Assembly: GCA_025656455.1 (NCBI GenBank)
Contig: JAHXHS010000006.1
Coordinates: 1 to 64,000 of the forward strand
DNA: 64,000 bases
Origin: Candidatus Thiodiazotropha sp. (ex Epidulcina cf. delphinae)
Lineage (GTDB): Bacteria > Pseudomonadota > Gammaproteobacteria > Chromatiales > Chromatiaceae
Direction of reading: 5' to 3'
Shown: positions 8,872 through 16,854 of the stretch, piece after piece
How the letters are laid out: the number at the start of each line of letters is the position of its first letter
How positions within the stretch are numbered: the stretch's first letter is position 1
The notes under the pieces: model-generated
The model's database searches: none
What the model was told of the DNA's origin: nothing
Seen by the model: the letters and a program-made list of their open reading frames with translations, nothing else
Program-made: the position numbers and the translations under genes

Positions 8872-9210
8872 ATGGTAGCGCTGACGGAAGAAAAGTGTGA
8901 GGCCTGTCGCGCTGACGCTCCAAAAGTCGCTGATGCTGAGCTTGCCGAACTGATTCGCGCCATCCCCGATTGGAATATCGAGGTGCGCGAAGGTGTTATG
9001 CAGCTGGAGAAGGCATTCAACTTCAAGAACTTTGTGGACGCCCTTGATTTCACCAACAAGGTGGCTGCGCTGGCCGAGCGTGAGGGACATCACCCCGCCC
9101 TGTTAACCGAGTGGGGTAAGACCACTGTGACCTGGTGGTCGCACAAGGTCAAAGGGCTGCATCGCAACGACTTCATCATGTCAGCCAAGACAGACCAGCT
9201 TTACGGATAG
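8872..9210 (+). CDS. phhB: Pterin-4a-carbinolamine dehydratase
   Basis: The 112-residue protein carries the family signature around EREGHHP (residues about 69-75), followed by the [11 protein letters not shown] stretch and a conserved late Asp. The enzyme dehydrates 4a-hydroxytetrahydropterin, and the same fold serves as DCoH. ATG start with agaggaa upstream. The N-terminus has CEACR, a common variant in gammaproteobacterial copies. No phenylalanine hydroxylase is seen nearby, so a stand-alone role, possibly in pterin or molybdopterin metabolism, is likely but not shown here. A REP-like repeat begins two bases after the stop. Confidence 0.9.
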   Translation: MVALTEEKCEACRADAPKVADAELAELIRAIPDWNIEVREGVMQLEKAFNFKNFVDALDFTNKVAALAEREGHHPALLTEWGKTTVTWWSHKVKGLHRNDFIMSAKTDQLYG

Positions 9211-9211
9211 T

Positions 9212-9242
9212 GTGTAGGGTGTGGCCTTGCCGCACCATTCCA
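9212..9242. repeat. GTAGGGTGCGGC repeat, left copy flanking the toxin-antitoxin pair
   Basis: The stretch 9212-9242 is the near-perfect reverse complement of 10051-10080 on the other side of the VapBC-like pair. A TTTGCGTT-type repeat (9291-9311) follows, and a copy of CTAGTGTAGTGTG in reverse orientation lies at 9369-9381, just before the antitoxin start. Confidence 0.7.
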
Positions 9243-9403
9243 CCCATTATTTCGATACAGCAAGGCCGCACTCCAAGGCTTTATTACAATCCATTTGCGT
9301 TCATTGGCGAACCCCAAACATTATCATATTGGATAAGGCTTAAGCTGGCATGACCAACCGGCATGTGCCACACTACACTAGATGTGACACAGGAGAGAGT
9401 GGC

Positions 9404-9673
9404 ATGGCATCCAATACCCCCGGCAATGAAGTGCAGCTTGGCGCACAAGGGCGCCTTGTAATTCCAGCGGCTTTACGTAAGGCGTTACATCTGCAGCAAG
9501 GTGACCGGTTAGTGGCGCGAAAAGTAGGCGATAGCTTGGTGCTTGAGAGGCGCGAGGCCATCGAGAAACGTCTCCAGGAGCGGTTTCGACATATTCCTAA
9601 GGATGTCAGCCTGGTTGATGAGCTTATTGCCGAACGTCGCGCCGAGGCTGCCGGAGAGATGGAGGAAGAATGA
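9404..9673 (+). CDS. AbrB/VapB-type antitoxin
   Basis: The 89-residue protein has a swapped-hairpin AbrB motif (GAQGRLVIPAALRKAL, then a G-D-x-L-V strand) near its N-terminus, which is the DNA-binding part. A charged C-terminal tail would wrap the toxin. I start it at the ATG at 9404, which has ggagag just upstream, rather than at the in-frame ATG at 9350 that has no such site. Its stop overlaps the toxin start (ATGA at 9670-9673), so the pair is translationally coupled. Known role: neutralise the cognate PIN toxin and autoregulate the operon. Confidence 0.85.
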   Translation: MASNTPGNEVQLGAQGRLVIPAALRKALHLQQGDRLVARKVGDSLVLERREAIEKRLQERFRHIPKDVSLVDELIAERRAEAAGEMEEE

Positions 9674-10050
9674 AGCAAGTGCTGGACGCTTCGGCCTTGC
9701 TGGCCTTTTTACACAACGAACCTGGAGCGGACCGGGTTCGCCAGGTATTTGGTAGTGGCATTGTATCTGCTGTGAATTGGGCGGAAATTGTGCAGAAATC
9801 ATTGCTACGGGGTGCAGATGTATCCGGTATGCGGGAGGAATTGTCCGAGGTTGGTGTGGCTTTTAAACCTTTTACACCGGAACAGGCCGAGATAGCAGCC
9901 AAACTATGGGAGAAAACTCGCCGGCATGGATTGTCGTTGGCCGATCGTGCTTGCCTGGCCCTCGCAATCGACCAAAATCACTCAGTACTGACGGCTGATC
10001 ACGCATGGCGCAAGCTGGGTCTGGGTGTCGAGATCCTATTGATTCGCTGA
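9670..10050 (+). CDS. PIN-domain ribonuclease toxin, VapC type
   Basis: The 126-residue product has the PIN acidic residues D6, E39, D92 and D110 in the expected spacing, including VLDASALLAFL at the start and LSLADRACLALA around D92. PIN toxins are Mg-dependent RNases that cut tRNA or rRNA. All four acidic residues are intact, so the toxin should be active. It overlaps the antitoxin by 4 nt. The repeat at 10051 begins immediately after its stop codon, so the pair looks like a compact cassette inserted between repeats. Confidence 0.88.
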   Translation: MKQVLDASALLAFLHNEPGADRVRQVFGSGIVSAVNWAEIVQKSLLRGADVSGMREELSEVGVAFKPFTPEQAEIAAKLWEKTRRHGLSLADRACLALAIDQNHSVLTADHAWRKLGLGVEILLIR

Positions 10051-10113
10051 GTGGAATGGTGCGGCAGGGCCGCACCCTACGGCTTTTTACCATCCATTTG
10101 CGTTGAATGGCGG
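10051..10113. repeat. Paired repeats on the right flank of the toxin-antitoxin pair
   Basis: 10051-10080 is the inverted partner of 9212-9242 (GTGCGGCAGGGCCGCAC core). 10094-10113 is a direct copy of the TTTGCGTT repeat at 9291. Both flanks of the toxin-antitoxin pair therefore carry the same two repeats. Confidence 0.7.
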
Positions 10114-10126
10114 GGCCGAAAATACA

Positions 10127-11017
10127 TCAGGAAAGGGCATCCTTCATCTGCTGTTCCTGCTTCTGCTTGTGGACTTCGATTTCCGCCTTTCTGCGAAGCG
10201 CCAGAATCTCTTTACGCTCTTCAACGCGATTTTCGGCTGCATTCTCTTTGACAGGGATAGTGATATCGCCGAACAACACCTGCTTCAATAGGCGGGCGCC
10301 GAACTGCATCAAGGCAAGATCCTCTTTCTCCACTGTCTCGTAAAATTTATCGTCAAGATCGTAAGAGGCTTTGAAGGAGTCGGTTAAGACAAAACGACGT
10401 AGACGATCCACATCGTAGGAACACATAAAGAAGAACTGCAGACTGGTATCGGAGGGACGACCAATCGTCGGTCCAGCCGATTTCTTCTTCAGCATCAACT
10501 GCAGCCACTCCCGGTTGATCTGATCGTAGATCTCAACCTCCTGCTCTTTACGGTAGTCATCGACAGCGACTTCCCGTTCCTCTTCATGCCCCTTGCAGTG
10601 ATCCTCTTGGATCAGAAAGTAGTGGGCCTCGTCGTCACTTGCTCCTGCCTCACGCATTGCCATGTGACCAATGGGGTAGTATCGGCACGCTGTCGGCCGA
10701 TCCTTGTAGACACTGCAACCCTCATCGGTAACAAACAGACAAGCGCCATCATTGTCGGTACGGAGTTTCACACCCGGAATCCCATCCTTATCCATTTCAT
10801 AGGGTACGGTATGGTTTTTCAGAAACGCTGTTGCGCTGATAGCCAAATTGTCTTTCAGGCGCAGAATGTCGTAGGGGGTCAGTTGGATGTCGGCATGTTT
10901 ACAGCAGGCATTGAAACAGGAGATTCCCTTATGACAGTTGAATTTGATCTTGGCGCCCGGTTCCAGTACAGCGGGCACAAAGCTGCTTTTAAAGGGAATG
11001 TCGAATTTTTCACTCAT
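10127..11017 (-). CDS. YkgJ-family cysteine-cluster protein downstream of aprBA
   Basis: The 296-residue protein has the zinc/iron-chelating cysteine signature of the YkgJ (UPF0153) family: C28, C34, C38-C39 early, then a CxV-Y-xxRPxxCRYYP block with further cysteines. The C-terminal third is strongly charged and helical. ATG start with ggagg upstream. It is on the same strand as aprBA, 83 bp downstream of aprA, but a terminator lies in that gap, so expression may depend on readthrough or its own promoter. The family function is poorly known. A role in iron-sulfur assembly or metal handling for APS reductase is inference from position only. Confidence 0.82.
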   Translation of the reverse strand: MSEKFDIPFKSSFVPAVLEPGAKIKFNCHKGISCFNACCKHADIQLTPYDILRLKDNLAISATAFLKNHTVPYEMDKDGIPGVKLRTDNDGACLFVTDEGCSVYKDRPTACRYYPIGHMAMREAGASDDEAHYFLIQEDHCKGHEEEREVAVDDYRKEQEVEIYDQINREWLQLMLKKKSAGPTIGRPSDTSLQFFFMCSYDVDRLRRFVLTDSFKASYDLDDKFYETVEKEDLALMQFGARLLKQVLFGDITIPVKENAAENRVEERKEILALRRKAEIEVHKQKQEQQMKDALS

Positions 11018-11042
11018 GATTTGCCTCCGATATCAGAAGACG

Positions 11043-11073
11043 AAAAAGTCCGGGCGCCTTTCAGCACCCAGAC
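11043..11073 (-). terminator. Terminator after aprA
   Basis: On the minus strand, GTCTGGGTGC and GCGCCCGGAC form a 10-bp stem with G-U pairs and a 6-nt loop, then TTTTT. It lies about 30 nt beyond the aprA stop. Confidence 0.8.
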
Positions 11074-11100
11074 TCTTCTAAGCCGCCAGGCTGTCAAGAA

Positions 11101-13086
11101 TTACTTGAACAGCTTGGACTTATCGACCAGATCCACATGGGCGCGCTTGAAGCACTTGTAGGTCTTGGCCTCCTTATCATAGACAGAGTTCACGAAGCAC
11201 TTCCAGTTCTCCTCGTCGACAAAGTTCTTATCCATGCGGTAGTAGAAACCGGGATAACGGGACTCTTGACGGAACTGAATGTGTTTCATGTGCGCTTCAG
11301 CAGTCAGGATACGGTGATAGTTCTCCCACGCGCGCAACAGCTCGTGGAGATCCTTGGCACGCATCTTCAAGGCGTCTTCCTTGAGCATTTCCAGCTTCTG
11401 CTCGGCCAGGTCCAGCATGTGCTCGTTGGTGGTGTAGTAGGTGGCAACACCGGCAACGTACTCATCCATGACCTTCTGCAGACGGAACTGCAGCATACGC
11501 GGGGTGATGTAGTTGGGGTTTACATCGATCGCGGTGGAGTAGTCCTTGTGCTCCAGGAAGTTGCGAACCGGACGGTAGATCTCTTCGATCAGGGTGTCGA
11601 CATCGGTATCCAGTTCTGGGCTGAGATCCTTGTTGTCCATGACATACTTGACCATCGCCTTGGCGGCCATGCGGCCTTCCGCATGGGAACCGGAGGAGAA
11701 CTTGTGACCGGAAGCGCCCACGCCGTCGCCGGCGGTGAACAGACCGGAAACAGTGGTCATGCCACGGTAGCCCCAGTTCCAGCCCTTGGGCAGGTGATCC
11801 GGGACACCGGCTTCGCTCTCATCGGTAGGAGCGCCAACATCCTCGGGACCGGAAGTCCAGATGCCGCAGCAGCCTGAGTGAGAGCCCAGCAGGTAGGGTT
11901 CGGTCGGCATCAGCTCGGAGTTTTTCTTCTCAGGCTCGATGTTCTCACCGGCCCAGATACCGCACTGGCCGATACACATGTCCAGGAAGTCTTCCCAAGC
12001 CTCGGCTTCCAGATGCTTCACCTCACGGGGAGACAGGGTCTCACGCAGGTTAGCCAATGCAGTGACAGTGTCCATCCAGATAGGACCGCGACCTTCACGC
12101 ATCTCTTTCAGCATCAGGTGGTTACGCAGGCAGGATGCGGGAACGGCAGCCTGGCCATAAGGAGGATAGTCGTCCAGCATCTCCTTGTTGCGGTCCATGT
12201 AGACCTCGCCGAAGGCGTTGGTGGCCTTGGATTTGAACAGCAGGAACCAGGCGCCAACCGGACCGTAACCGTCTTTGAAACGGGTCGGTACGAAGCGGTT
12301 TTCCATCATCGTCAGCTCGGCGCCGGCCTCTGCAGCCATTGCATAGGTGGAACCGGCGTTCCATACCGGGTACCAGGCGCGGCCCTGACCCTCGCCCACG
12401 GAACGGGGACGGAAGATGTTGACACAACCACCGGCAGCCAACAGGATGGCTTTCGCCTTGAACACATAGAGTTTGTGCTCGCGCACGGAGAAGCCGACAG
12501 CGCCTGCGATACGGTTTTTGTCATTCTTGTCGTTGACCAGCTTGACGATGAAGATACGCTCCTGGATGTTATCCATGCCCAGCGCTTTCTTCGCGGCCTC
12601 GGCGACGATCCACTTGTAGGACTCACCGTTGATCATGATCTGCCACTTACCGGAACGTACGGGTTTGCCGCCGTCCTTCAGGGGGGGCATGCCTTTGGAG
12701 CCATCGTGACGCTCGCCGTTCTCGTCTGTCTTCCAGATGGGCAGGCCCCACTCTTCGAACAGATGTACGGATTCGTCAACGTGGCGGCCCAGATCGTAGG
12801 CCAGATCGTCACGGGTGATGCCCATCAGGTCGTTGGAGACCATGCGGGCGTAATCGGCGGGATCCTGCTCTGAGCCGATATAGGTGTTGATAGCGGACAG
12901 ACCCTGGGCGACAGCGCCAGAACGATCCATGGCGGCCTTGTCGACCAGCTTTACCTTGATGTCGCCACCGGCGGCCTGCACCCAGGGACCGATCTCATAA
13001 GCGGCGCCGCAGCAGGCCATACCACCGCCGATCAACAGGATGTCAACCTCTTCTTGGACGACTTCCGGATTTCCGAATTCAGCCAT
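11101..13086 (-). CDS. aprA: Adenylylsulfate (APS) reductase alpha subunit
   Basis: The 661-residue flavoprotein is full length. It has an FAD-binding N-terminus (ILLIGGGMACCGAAYE), the SGAVAQGLSAIN loop of the fumarate-reductase-like fold, AAGGCVNIFRPRS in the substrate region, and GLFTAGDGVGASGHKFSSG near the C-terminal flavin contacts. Known reaction: sulfite + AMP to APS plus two electrons in oxidisers, or the reverse in sulfate reducers. It follows aprB after 53 nt. No aprM membrane anchor follows. The nearby Qmo-Hdr operon on the opposite strand presumably supplies the electron link. Direction of catalysis is inferred from the organism type, not from the sequence. Confidence 0.96.
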   Translation of the reverse strand: MAEFGNPEVVQEEVDILLIGGGMACCGAAYEIGPWVQAAGGDIKVKLVDKAAMDRSGAVAQGLSAINTYIGSEQDPADYARMVSNDLMGITRDDLAYDLGRHVDESVHLFEEWGLPIWKTDENGERHDGSKGMPPLKDGGKPVRSGKWQIMINGESYKWIVAEAAKKALGMDNIQERIFIVKLVNDKNDKNRIAGAVGFSVREHKLYVFKAKAILLAAGGCVNIFRPRSVGEGQGRAWYPVWNAGSTYAMAAEAGAELTMMENRFVPTRFKDGYGPVGAWFLLFKSKATNAFGEVYMDRNKEMLDDYPPYGQAAVPASCLRNHLMLKEMREGRGPIWMDTVTALANLRETLSPREVKHLEAEAWEDFLDMCIGQCGIWAGENIEPEKKNSELMPTEPYLLGSHSGCCGIWTSGPEDVGAPTDESEAGVPDHLPKGWNWGYRGMTTVSGLFTAGDGVGASGHKFSSGSHAEGRMAAKAMVKYVMDNKDLSPELDTDVDTLIEEIYRPVRNFLEHKDYSTAIDVNPNYITPRMLQFRLQKVMDEYVAGVATYYTTNEHMLDLAEQKLEMLKEDALKMRAKDLHELLRAWENYHRILTAEAHMKHIQFRQESRYPGFYYRMDKNFVDEENWKCFVNSVYDKEAKTYKCFKRAHVDLVDKSKLFK

Positions 13087-13139
13087 TTTTAAATACCTCG
13101 AATTATCTTAAGTTCCTAAAGAATCTGTCTGAATCCGGC

Positions 13140-13613
13140 CTATTTGCGGATCAGTTCGCTGGGATCGCCGGAACGATAACCATTCTGTTCATTGTGGTTA
13201 AAGAAACCGGGCTCGTCGATCTTTGCGATTTCAGCAGCTGGCTTCCCGCCATAGGGATCGATTGAACCTTCAGGAGTGGTGCGAATCGGAAACTTGAAGC
13301 GTTTCATGGTGCCGTTACGGAACTTGATGGTCCACATGATGGAATCGGTGCCACGCAGAGGCTGTACAGATGCGCCCAGAGGTACGATATCGGCGTAAGG
13401 GCGCGCTTCGATGGCCTGCTGAGGGCAGATCTTGATACAGGAGTAGCACTCCCAGCACTGCTCAGGCTCCTGGTTGAATGCCTTCATGGCATGATCGGTT
13501 TCAGAACCGTCTTTATCCAGCTTCATCAGGTCATGAGGACAGATGTACATGCAAGCTGTCCTGTCCTGGCCTTTACAGCCATCGCACTTCTCAGTACGCA
13601 CAAATGTTGGCAT
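13140..13613 (-). CDS. aprB: APS reductase beta subunit (two [4Fe-4S] clusters)
   Basis: The 157-residue protein has cluster ligands C10/C13/C21/C25 (with the insertion characteristic of AprB) and C53/C56/C59/C63, followed by the C-terminal tail that wraps AprA. Start ATG has aggag upstream. It is the first gene of the aprBA unit and passes electrons between the AprA FAD and its partner. Length and motif spacing are normal for the family. Confidence 0.95.
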   Translation of the reverse strand: MPTFVRTEKCDGCKGQDRTACMYICPHDLMKLDKDGSETDHAMKAFNQEPEQCWECYSCIKICPQQAIEARPYADIVPLGASVQPLRGTDSIMWTIKFRNGTMKRFKFPIRTTPEGSIDPYGGKPAAEIAKIDEPGFFNHNEQNGYRSGDPSELIRK

Positions 13614-14158
13614 GGTGTTTTTCTCCTAGGGTTTCACTGCAGTGATTCAGCCGCCGCGATTCGCCGCGACCTTGAAGCACGACCGGGTAATGCCCGGTGT
13701 CATTCAGTATTTCTATCCTGGTCCGCACCTGACGGCGCCCGAACCGTGATTCGAACCCGATTCAGCCAGGCTGCATCGCCAGGCACTCCGTTGCCCGCAT
13801 GCGCGCAAGCTGGAAGCAGGGCGACCAACATTAAAGTGTTGTTCTTGCTTTAGCCAAACAGTTTTTCAATGAGGGCGCATAAAATACGCTTATTGACTTA
13901 GCCTGTTGAATTACCTCGTAATATAATTGTTTTGGTAAGCTATTATTTATACGTAAAAAAATACCAGTACAGCGGCCATGGTTTTTTGGGTTTAGCTATA
14001 TATAGCACAGGCAAGGCATGGCTAAATCTATCCCATGGGAGATAGTCGTTTGGTCATGACATACCACGCTATTTCCGCCGTAAAAGTCGATTTCACGGCC
14101 CTCTGAGACTTGCACGACAAACGCCATCGGTTAAAGTGGCCCCTTTTTCGGGTAGCCC
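13614..14158. other. 545-bp divergent region between aprB and the thioredoxin-HEAT gene; structured aprB leader
   Basis: No supported gene. Near aprB there are several palindromes: CACTGCAGTG at 13635-13644, a CCGCGATTCGCCGCG stretch near 13652-13667, and a perfect hairpin ACCGGG-TAATG-CCCGGT at 13682-13698. The stretch 13857-13960 is markedly AT-rich and is the likely promoter zone for aprBA. I could not fix its boxes. A tRNA-like T-arm motif near 13747-13760 does not fold into a tRNA. Confidence 0.5.
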
Positions 14159-14809
14159 ATGACAAACCCACAAGCTCCTGATGTCCTGTTTCTGCTCGCC
14201 ACAGGTTGCGCCCACTGTCCCGCCGTACTCGAGGGCCTGAGCCGGCTGCTCAAACAAGGAAGGATAGGCCGTCTGGAGGCGGTCAACGTAGTTGAGCAGC
14301 CGGAGGCCGCCCAGCGAGTCGGTGCGCGAAGCGTCCCTTGGACCCGAATCGGGGCGTTTGAATTCGAAGGCGTACTCACCCCAGGCGAGCTTAGCCGATG
14401 GGTCGACCTGGCAGGACGTGGCGAGGGCATTGGCGCCTATTACCAGCATCTCCTCGAAACGCAAAGGCCCGACAAGGTGACGGCATGGCTGAAAAGAGAG
14501 CCGGATAGCCTGACTCATCTGATCGCCTTGCTGAAATCGGACCCGATACCGATGACCGTACGCATCGGCATAGGCGTGGTATTCGAAGAACTGCAAGGCA
14601 GCGACCTGCTGCTGCACGCCCTTCCCTCCCTAACCGCTTTGACCCATTCATCGCTGGCGAATGTTCGGGCGGATGCCGCACACTACCTGGGACTGACCCA
14701 TTCCAGCGATGCCTCAGCCATCTTGCGCAACCTGCTTAACGATGAAAATCCCGATGTCAGGGAGATTGCCGCCGACTCCCTGAATTTGATCCAGCACAAG
14801 AAGCGTTAG
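14159..14809 (+). CDS. Thioredoxin-fold domain fused to HEAT-like repeats
   Basis: The 216-residue protein opens with a thioredoxin-like domain: strand, then active-site C-A-H-C at about residues 17-20, and a cis-Pro-type loop VGARSVPWTRIG near residue 60. From about residue 125 it has HEAT-like helical repeats (VRADAAHYLGL, then VREIAADSLNLI). Thioredoxin-fold plus HEAT proteins are known in proteobacteria but poorly described. A thiol-disulfide role on a partner bound by the HEAT part is a reasonable guess. There is no signal peptide, so it should be cytoplasmic. Its stop codon TAG is shared with a copy of the TAGTGTAGTGTC repeat. Confidence 0.8.
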   Translation: MTNPQAPDVLFLLATGCAHCPAVLEGLSRLLKQGRIGRLEAVNVVEQPEAAQRVGARSVPWTRIGAFEFEGVLTPGELSRWVDLAGRGEGIGAYYQHLLETQRPDKVTAWLKREPDSLTHLIALLKSDPIPMTVRIGIGVVFEELQGSDLLLHALPSLTALTHSSLANVRADAAHYLGLTHSSDASAILRNLLNDENPDVREIAADSLNLIQHKKR

Positions 14810-14820
14810 TGTAGTGTCCT
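14808..14820. repeat. TAGTGTAGTGTC repeat copy
   Basis: Copy at the end of the thioredoxin-HEAT gene. Others lie at 9369 (reverse), 19706 and 26913, with a degenerate one near 153. Confidence 0.55.
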
Positions 14821-14841
14821 GTACTAGTCCGCCAAAGATAC

Positions 14842-15020
14842 GGTAACATTCACAGCCGCCCAAATACGCCACAAGGAAGCGTCCTTGAGATGCAAGGCGC
14901 GACTCGCCGGGAGAAGTGGCACATGGATGTGCCGTTTACGGACCGAAGGATGGAATGGCCCACCCCTTGCCGACAGGCATAGCGCGATGGATGCCCCATT
15001 CCCGGCATGTTGAATGTTAC
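14842..15020. mobile_element. Possible 179-bp MITE-like element
   Basis: GTAACATTCA at 14842-14851 and its exact inverse TGAATGTTAC at 15011-15020 bound a non-coding stretch, and the similarity extends a few bases outward with mismatches. The interior (14905-14956) carries a repeat shared with 40748-40810 and 51547-51599. No transposase is present. The short termini make this tentative. Confidence 0.4.
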
Positions 15021-15043
15021 AGAATCTATGACGAGGTACACGA

Positions 15044-15418
15044 GTGGCCAGAAGATTCCTATTCATTGCCGCCGTCAGCGGCATGCTGGTGGTGATGCTC
15101 GGGGCCTTTGGCGCTCACGCCCTGGAAGCCAGGCTCCCCGCCGCCCATCTTGGCTGGTGGCAAAAAGCGGTCCACTACCAGGGATTGCACACCCTGGCCC
15201 TGCTGGGAGCCGGCCTGCTGGCCCTGCAACGTCCCGGCCGCACCCTGCTTATCGCCGGTCTGTTTTTTCTCACCGGCATCATCCTCTTCTCCGGCAGCCT
15301 CTATCTGCTTGCCTTGACCGGCCAGCGCGGACTGGCCCTGCTGACCCCGCTAGGCGGCATTGCGTTCATCGCCGGCTGGTTCACCCTCGCCCTGGCTGCC
15401 TGGCGACTGCCCCGCTGA
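15044..15418 (+). CDS. DUF423 family small membrane protein
   Basis: The 124-residue protein is almost entirely hydrophobic with four membrane segments and the DUF423 pattern near the N-terminus (LGAFGAHALE, then WWQKAVHYQGLHTLALL). Start is GTG, with gagg about 8 nt upstream. Its stop overlaps the start of the RlmK-like gene (TGATG at 15416-15420). The family function is unknown. Confidence 0.88.
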   Translation: MARRFLFIAAVSGMLVVMLGAFGAHALEARLPAAHLGWWQKAVHYQGLHTLALLGAGLLALQRPGRTLLIAGLFFLTGIILFSGSLYLLALTGQRGLALLTPLGGIAFIAGWFTLALAAWRLPR

Positions 15419-16353
15419 TGGACTTGGCCGCTTTCGCCAACCGGCTGCGCAAGAATCAACGCCACTGGCATAAGTGGGCTCAGCGCAGGCACATCACCTG
15501 CTACCGTCTCTATGACCGCGATATCCCGGATTTCCCGCTGGCGATCGATTGGTATGAGGGGCAGGTGCACGCACAGGTGTTCGCCCGCAAGGGCGTTGAG
15601 CCGCTGAGTGAAGCAGTGGAGCGCCAGATCGGTGGATCCATCTGCGAGATCCTGGATATCTCAGAGGATCAACTGGCCTTCAAAACACGTCAGCGACAGC
15701 GAGGCCTGGCTCAGTACGAAAAGACCGGAGGTTGCGACCGGCCGACCCAGGTTCACGAAGGAGGGCTGCGGTTCGAGGTCGACCTGCACAGCTATCTCGA
15801 CACCGGTCTCTTCCTCGACCACCGCAACACCCGCGCCACGGTGCGGGAGCGCTCAGCAGGCCGACGCATGCTCAACCTCTTCGCCTATACCGGCAGCTTT
15901 TCCGTCTATGCCGCAGCAGGTGGAGCCCTGGCCACCACCAGCGTCGATCTCTCCAATACCTACCAAGCCTGGTGCGGACGCAACCTGGCCCTGAACGGCT
16001 TCTCGGGAACCGAGCATGAACGGGTGCGGGAGGATGTCTTCACCTACCTGGAGAGAGCCTTGCGGGAGAGACGCCTGTTCGGCGTCATCGTGCTGGACCC
16101 GCCCAGTTTCTCCAACTCCAAGAAGATGCTCGACACCCTCGATGTGCAGCGGGACCATCAGCGCCTGATCGAGGCCTGTCTCCAGCTGCTCACACCCACC
16201 GGCGAGCTCTTCTTCTCCACCAACCGACGCCGCTTCAAGCTTGCCCAGGCCTTGGCCGACCATCCCGGCTGTGAGGAGATCACCCGCCAGACAACGCCCG
16301 ACGACTTCAAGCGCCACCCCCTGCATCGATGCTGGATCTTCCGTCAATCCTGA
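15418..16353 (+). CDS. Stand-alone RlmK-like 23S rRNA methyltransferase domain
   Basis: The 311-residue protein matches the C-terminal half of the bifunctional RlmL/RlmK protein. It begins FANRLRKNQRHWHKWA, has CYRLYDRDIPDFPLAID (a PUA-adjacent signature), DYLDTGLFLDHR-type text and the AdoMet fold LNLFAYTGSFSVYAA, and the catalytic-loop motif DPPSFSNSKKM. RlmK makes m7G2069 in 23S rRNA. The RlmL part (m2G2445) is absent here, so the activities are split in this organism or RlmL lies elsewhere. I start it at the ATG overlapping the DUF423 stop. A longer in-frame extension upstream to 15007 only covers the other gene. Its end overlaps the next gene by 25 nt. Confidence 0.85.
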   Translation: MDLAAFANRLRKNQRHWHKWAQRRHITCYRLYDRDIPDFPLAIDWYEGQVHAQVFARKGVEPLSEAVERQIGGSICEILDISEDQLAFKTRQRQRGLAQYEKTGGCDRPTQVHEGGLRFEVDLHSYLDTGLFLDHRNTRATVRERSAGRRMLNLFAYTGSFSVYAAAGGALATTSVDLSNTYQAWCGRNLALNGFSGTEHERVREDVFTYLERALRERRLFGVIVLDPPSFSNSKKMLDTLDVQRDHQRLIEACLQLLTPTGELFFSTNRRRFKLAQALADHPGCEEITRQTTPDDFKRHPLHRCWIFRQS

Positions 16354-16781
16354 ACCTCTCCGGGGGACCCGTCGGGCTCTTCATCGGCAGCTTCCTCGCC
16401 TCCACCCTGCTGCCCGGCGGATCTGAGGCGATGTTGCTATGGGAGTTGCAACAAACGCCGGAACAGCAGTGGCTGCTATGGTCGGTGGCGACCCTCGGCA
16501 ACACCCTGGGCGGGCTCAGCAGCTGGCTCATCGGCTGGTGGTTGGCGCGCCGATTCCCCGGCCGCGGATTGCGCGACGAACGTCAACGCCGGGCGGTAAG
16601 CCGGGTGGGTCGTTACGGCAGTCCCGCGCTACTCTTCTCGTGGCTCCCAGTGATTGGCGACCCTCTCTGTCTGGCCGCCGGCTGGAGCGGTGTGGGATTG
16701 TTGCCCGCCACCCTCTTCATCGGCATCGGTAAGGGCCTGCGCTATGTGCTGCTGATCGGCGCATCTGGGGCAATTTCATAA
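16329..16781 (+). CDS. YqaA/DedA-like membrane protein
   Basis: The 150-residue protein has hydrophobic segments around residues 12-30, 45-70 and 95-145, with the YqaA-type pattern FIGSFLASTLLPGGSEA, GNTLGGLSSWLIGWW and FSWLPVIGDPLCLAAG. It belongs to the SNARE-associated/DedA-related superfamily of small membrane proteins, whose better known members act as lipid flippases. The start lies inside the end of the RlmK-like gene (25-nt overlap), so translation is probably coupled. It converges with trkH. Confidence 0.83.
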   Translation: MLDLPSILNLSGGPVGLFIGSFLASTLLPGGSEAMLLWELQQTPEQQWLLWSVATLGNTLGGLSSWLIGWWLARRFPGRGLRDERQRRAVSRVGRYGSPALLFSWLPVIGDPLCLAAGWSGVGLLPATLFIGIGKGLRYVLLIGASGAIS

Positions 16782-16854
16782 CGCGTAAGATGCGATAACC
16801 GTAGGACAAACCAGGGAATCGGACAGAGGCTTGCTTCTTTATGGGTTGCAACAA

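Noticed and set aside
13740..13766. tRNA-like T-arm (GATTCGAACC) in the aprB upstream region
   Set aside because: On the minus strand the T-loop text is present, but the T-stem has mismatches and no matching 5' acceptor strand, D-arm or anticodon arm can be found within 90 bp. At most a remnant.
15007..15417. N-terminal extension of the RlmK-like frame
   Set aside because: The added 137 codons lie over the DUF423 gene in another frame and have no family similarity; the ATG at 15418 overlaps the DUF423 stop in the usual coupled manner.
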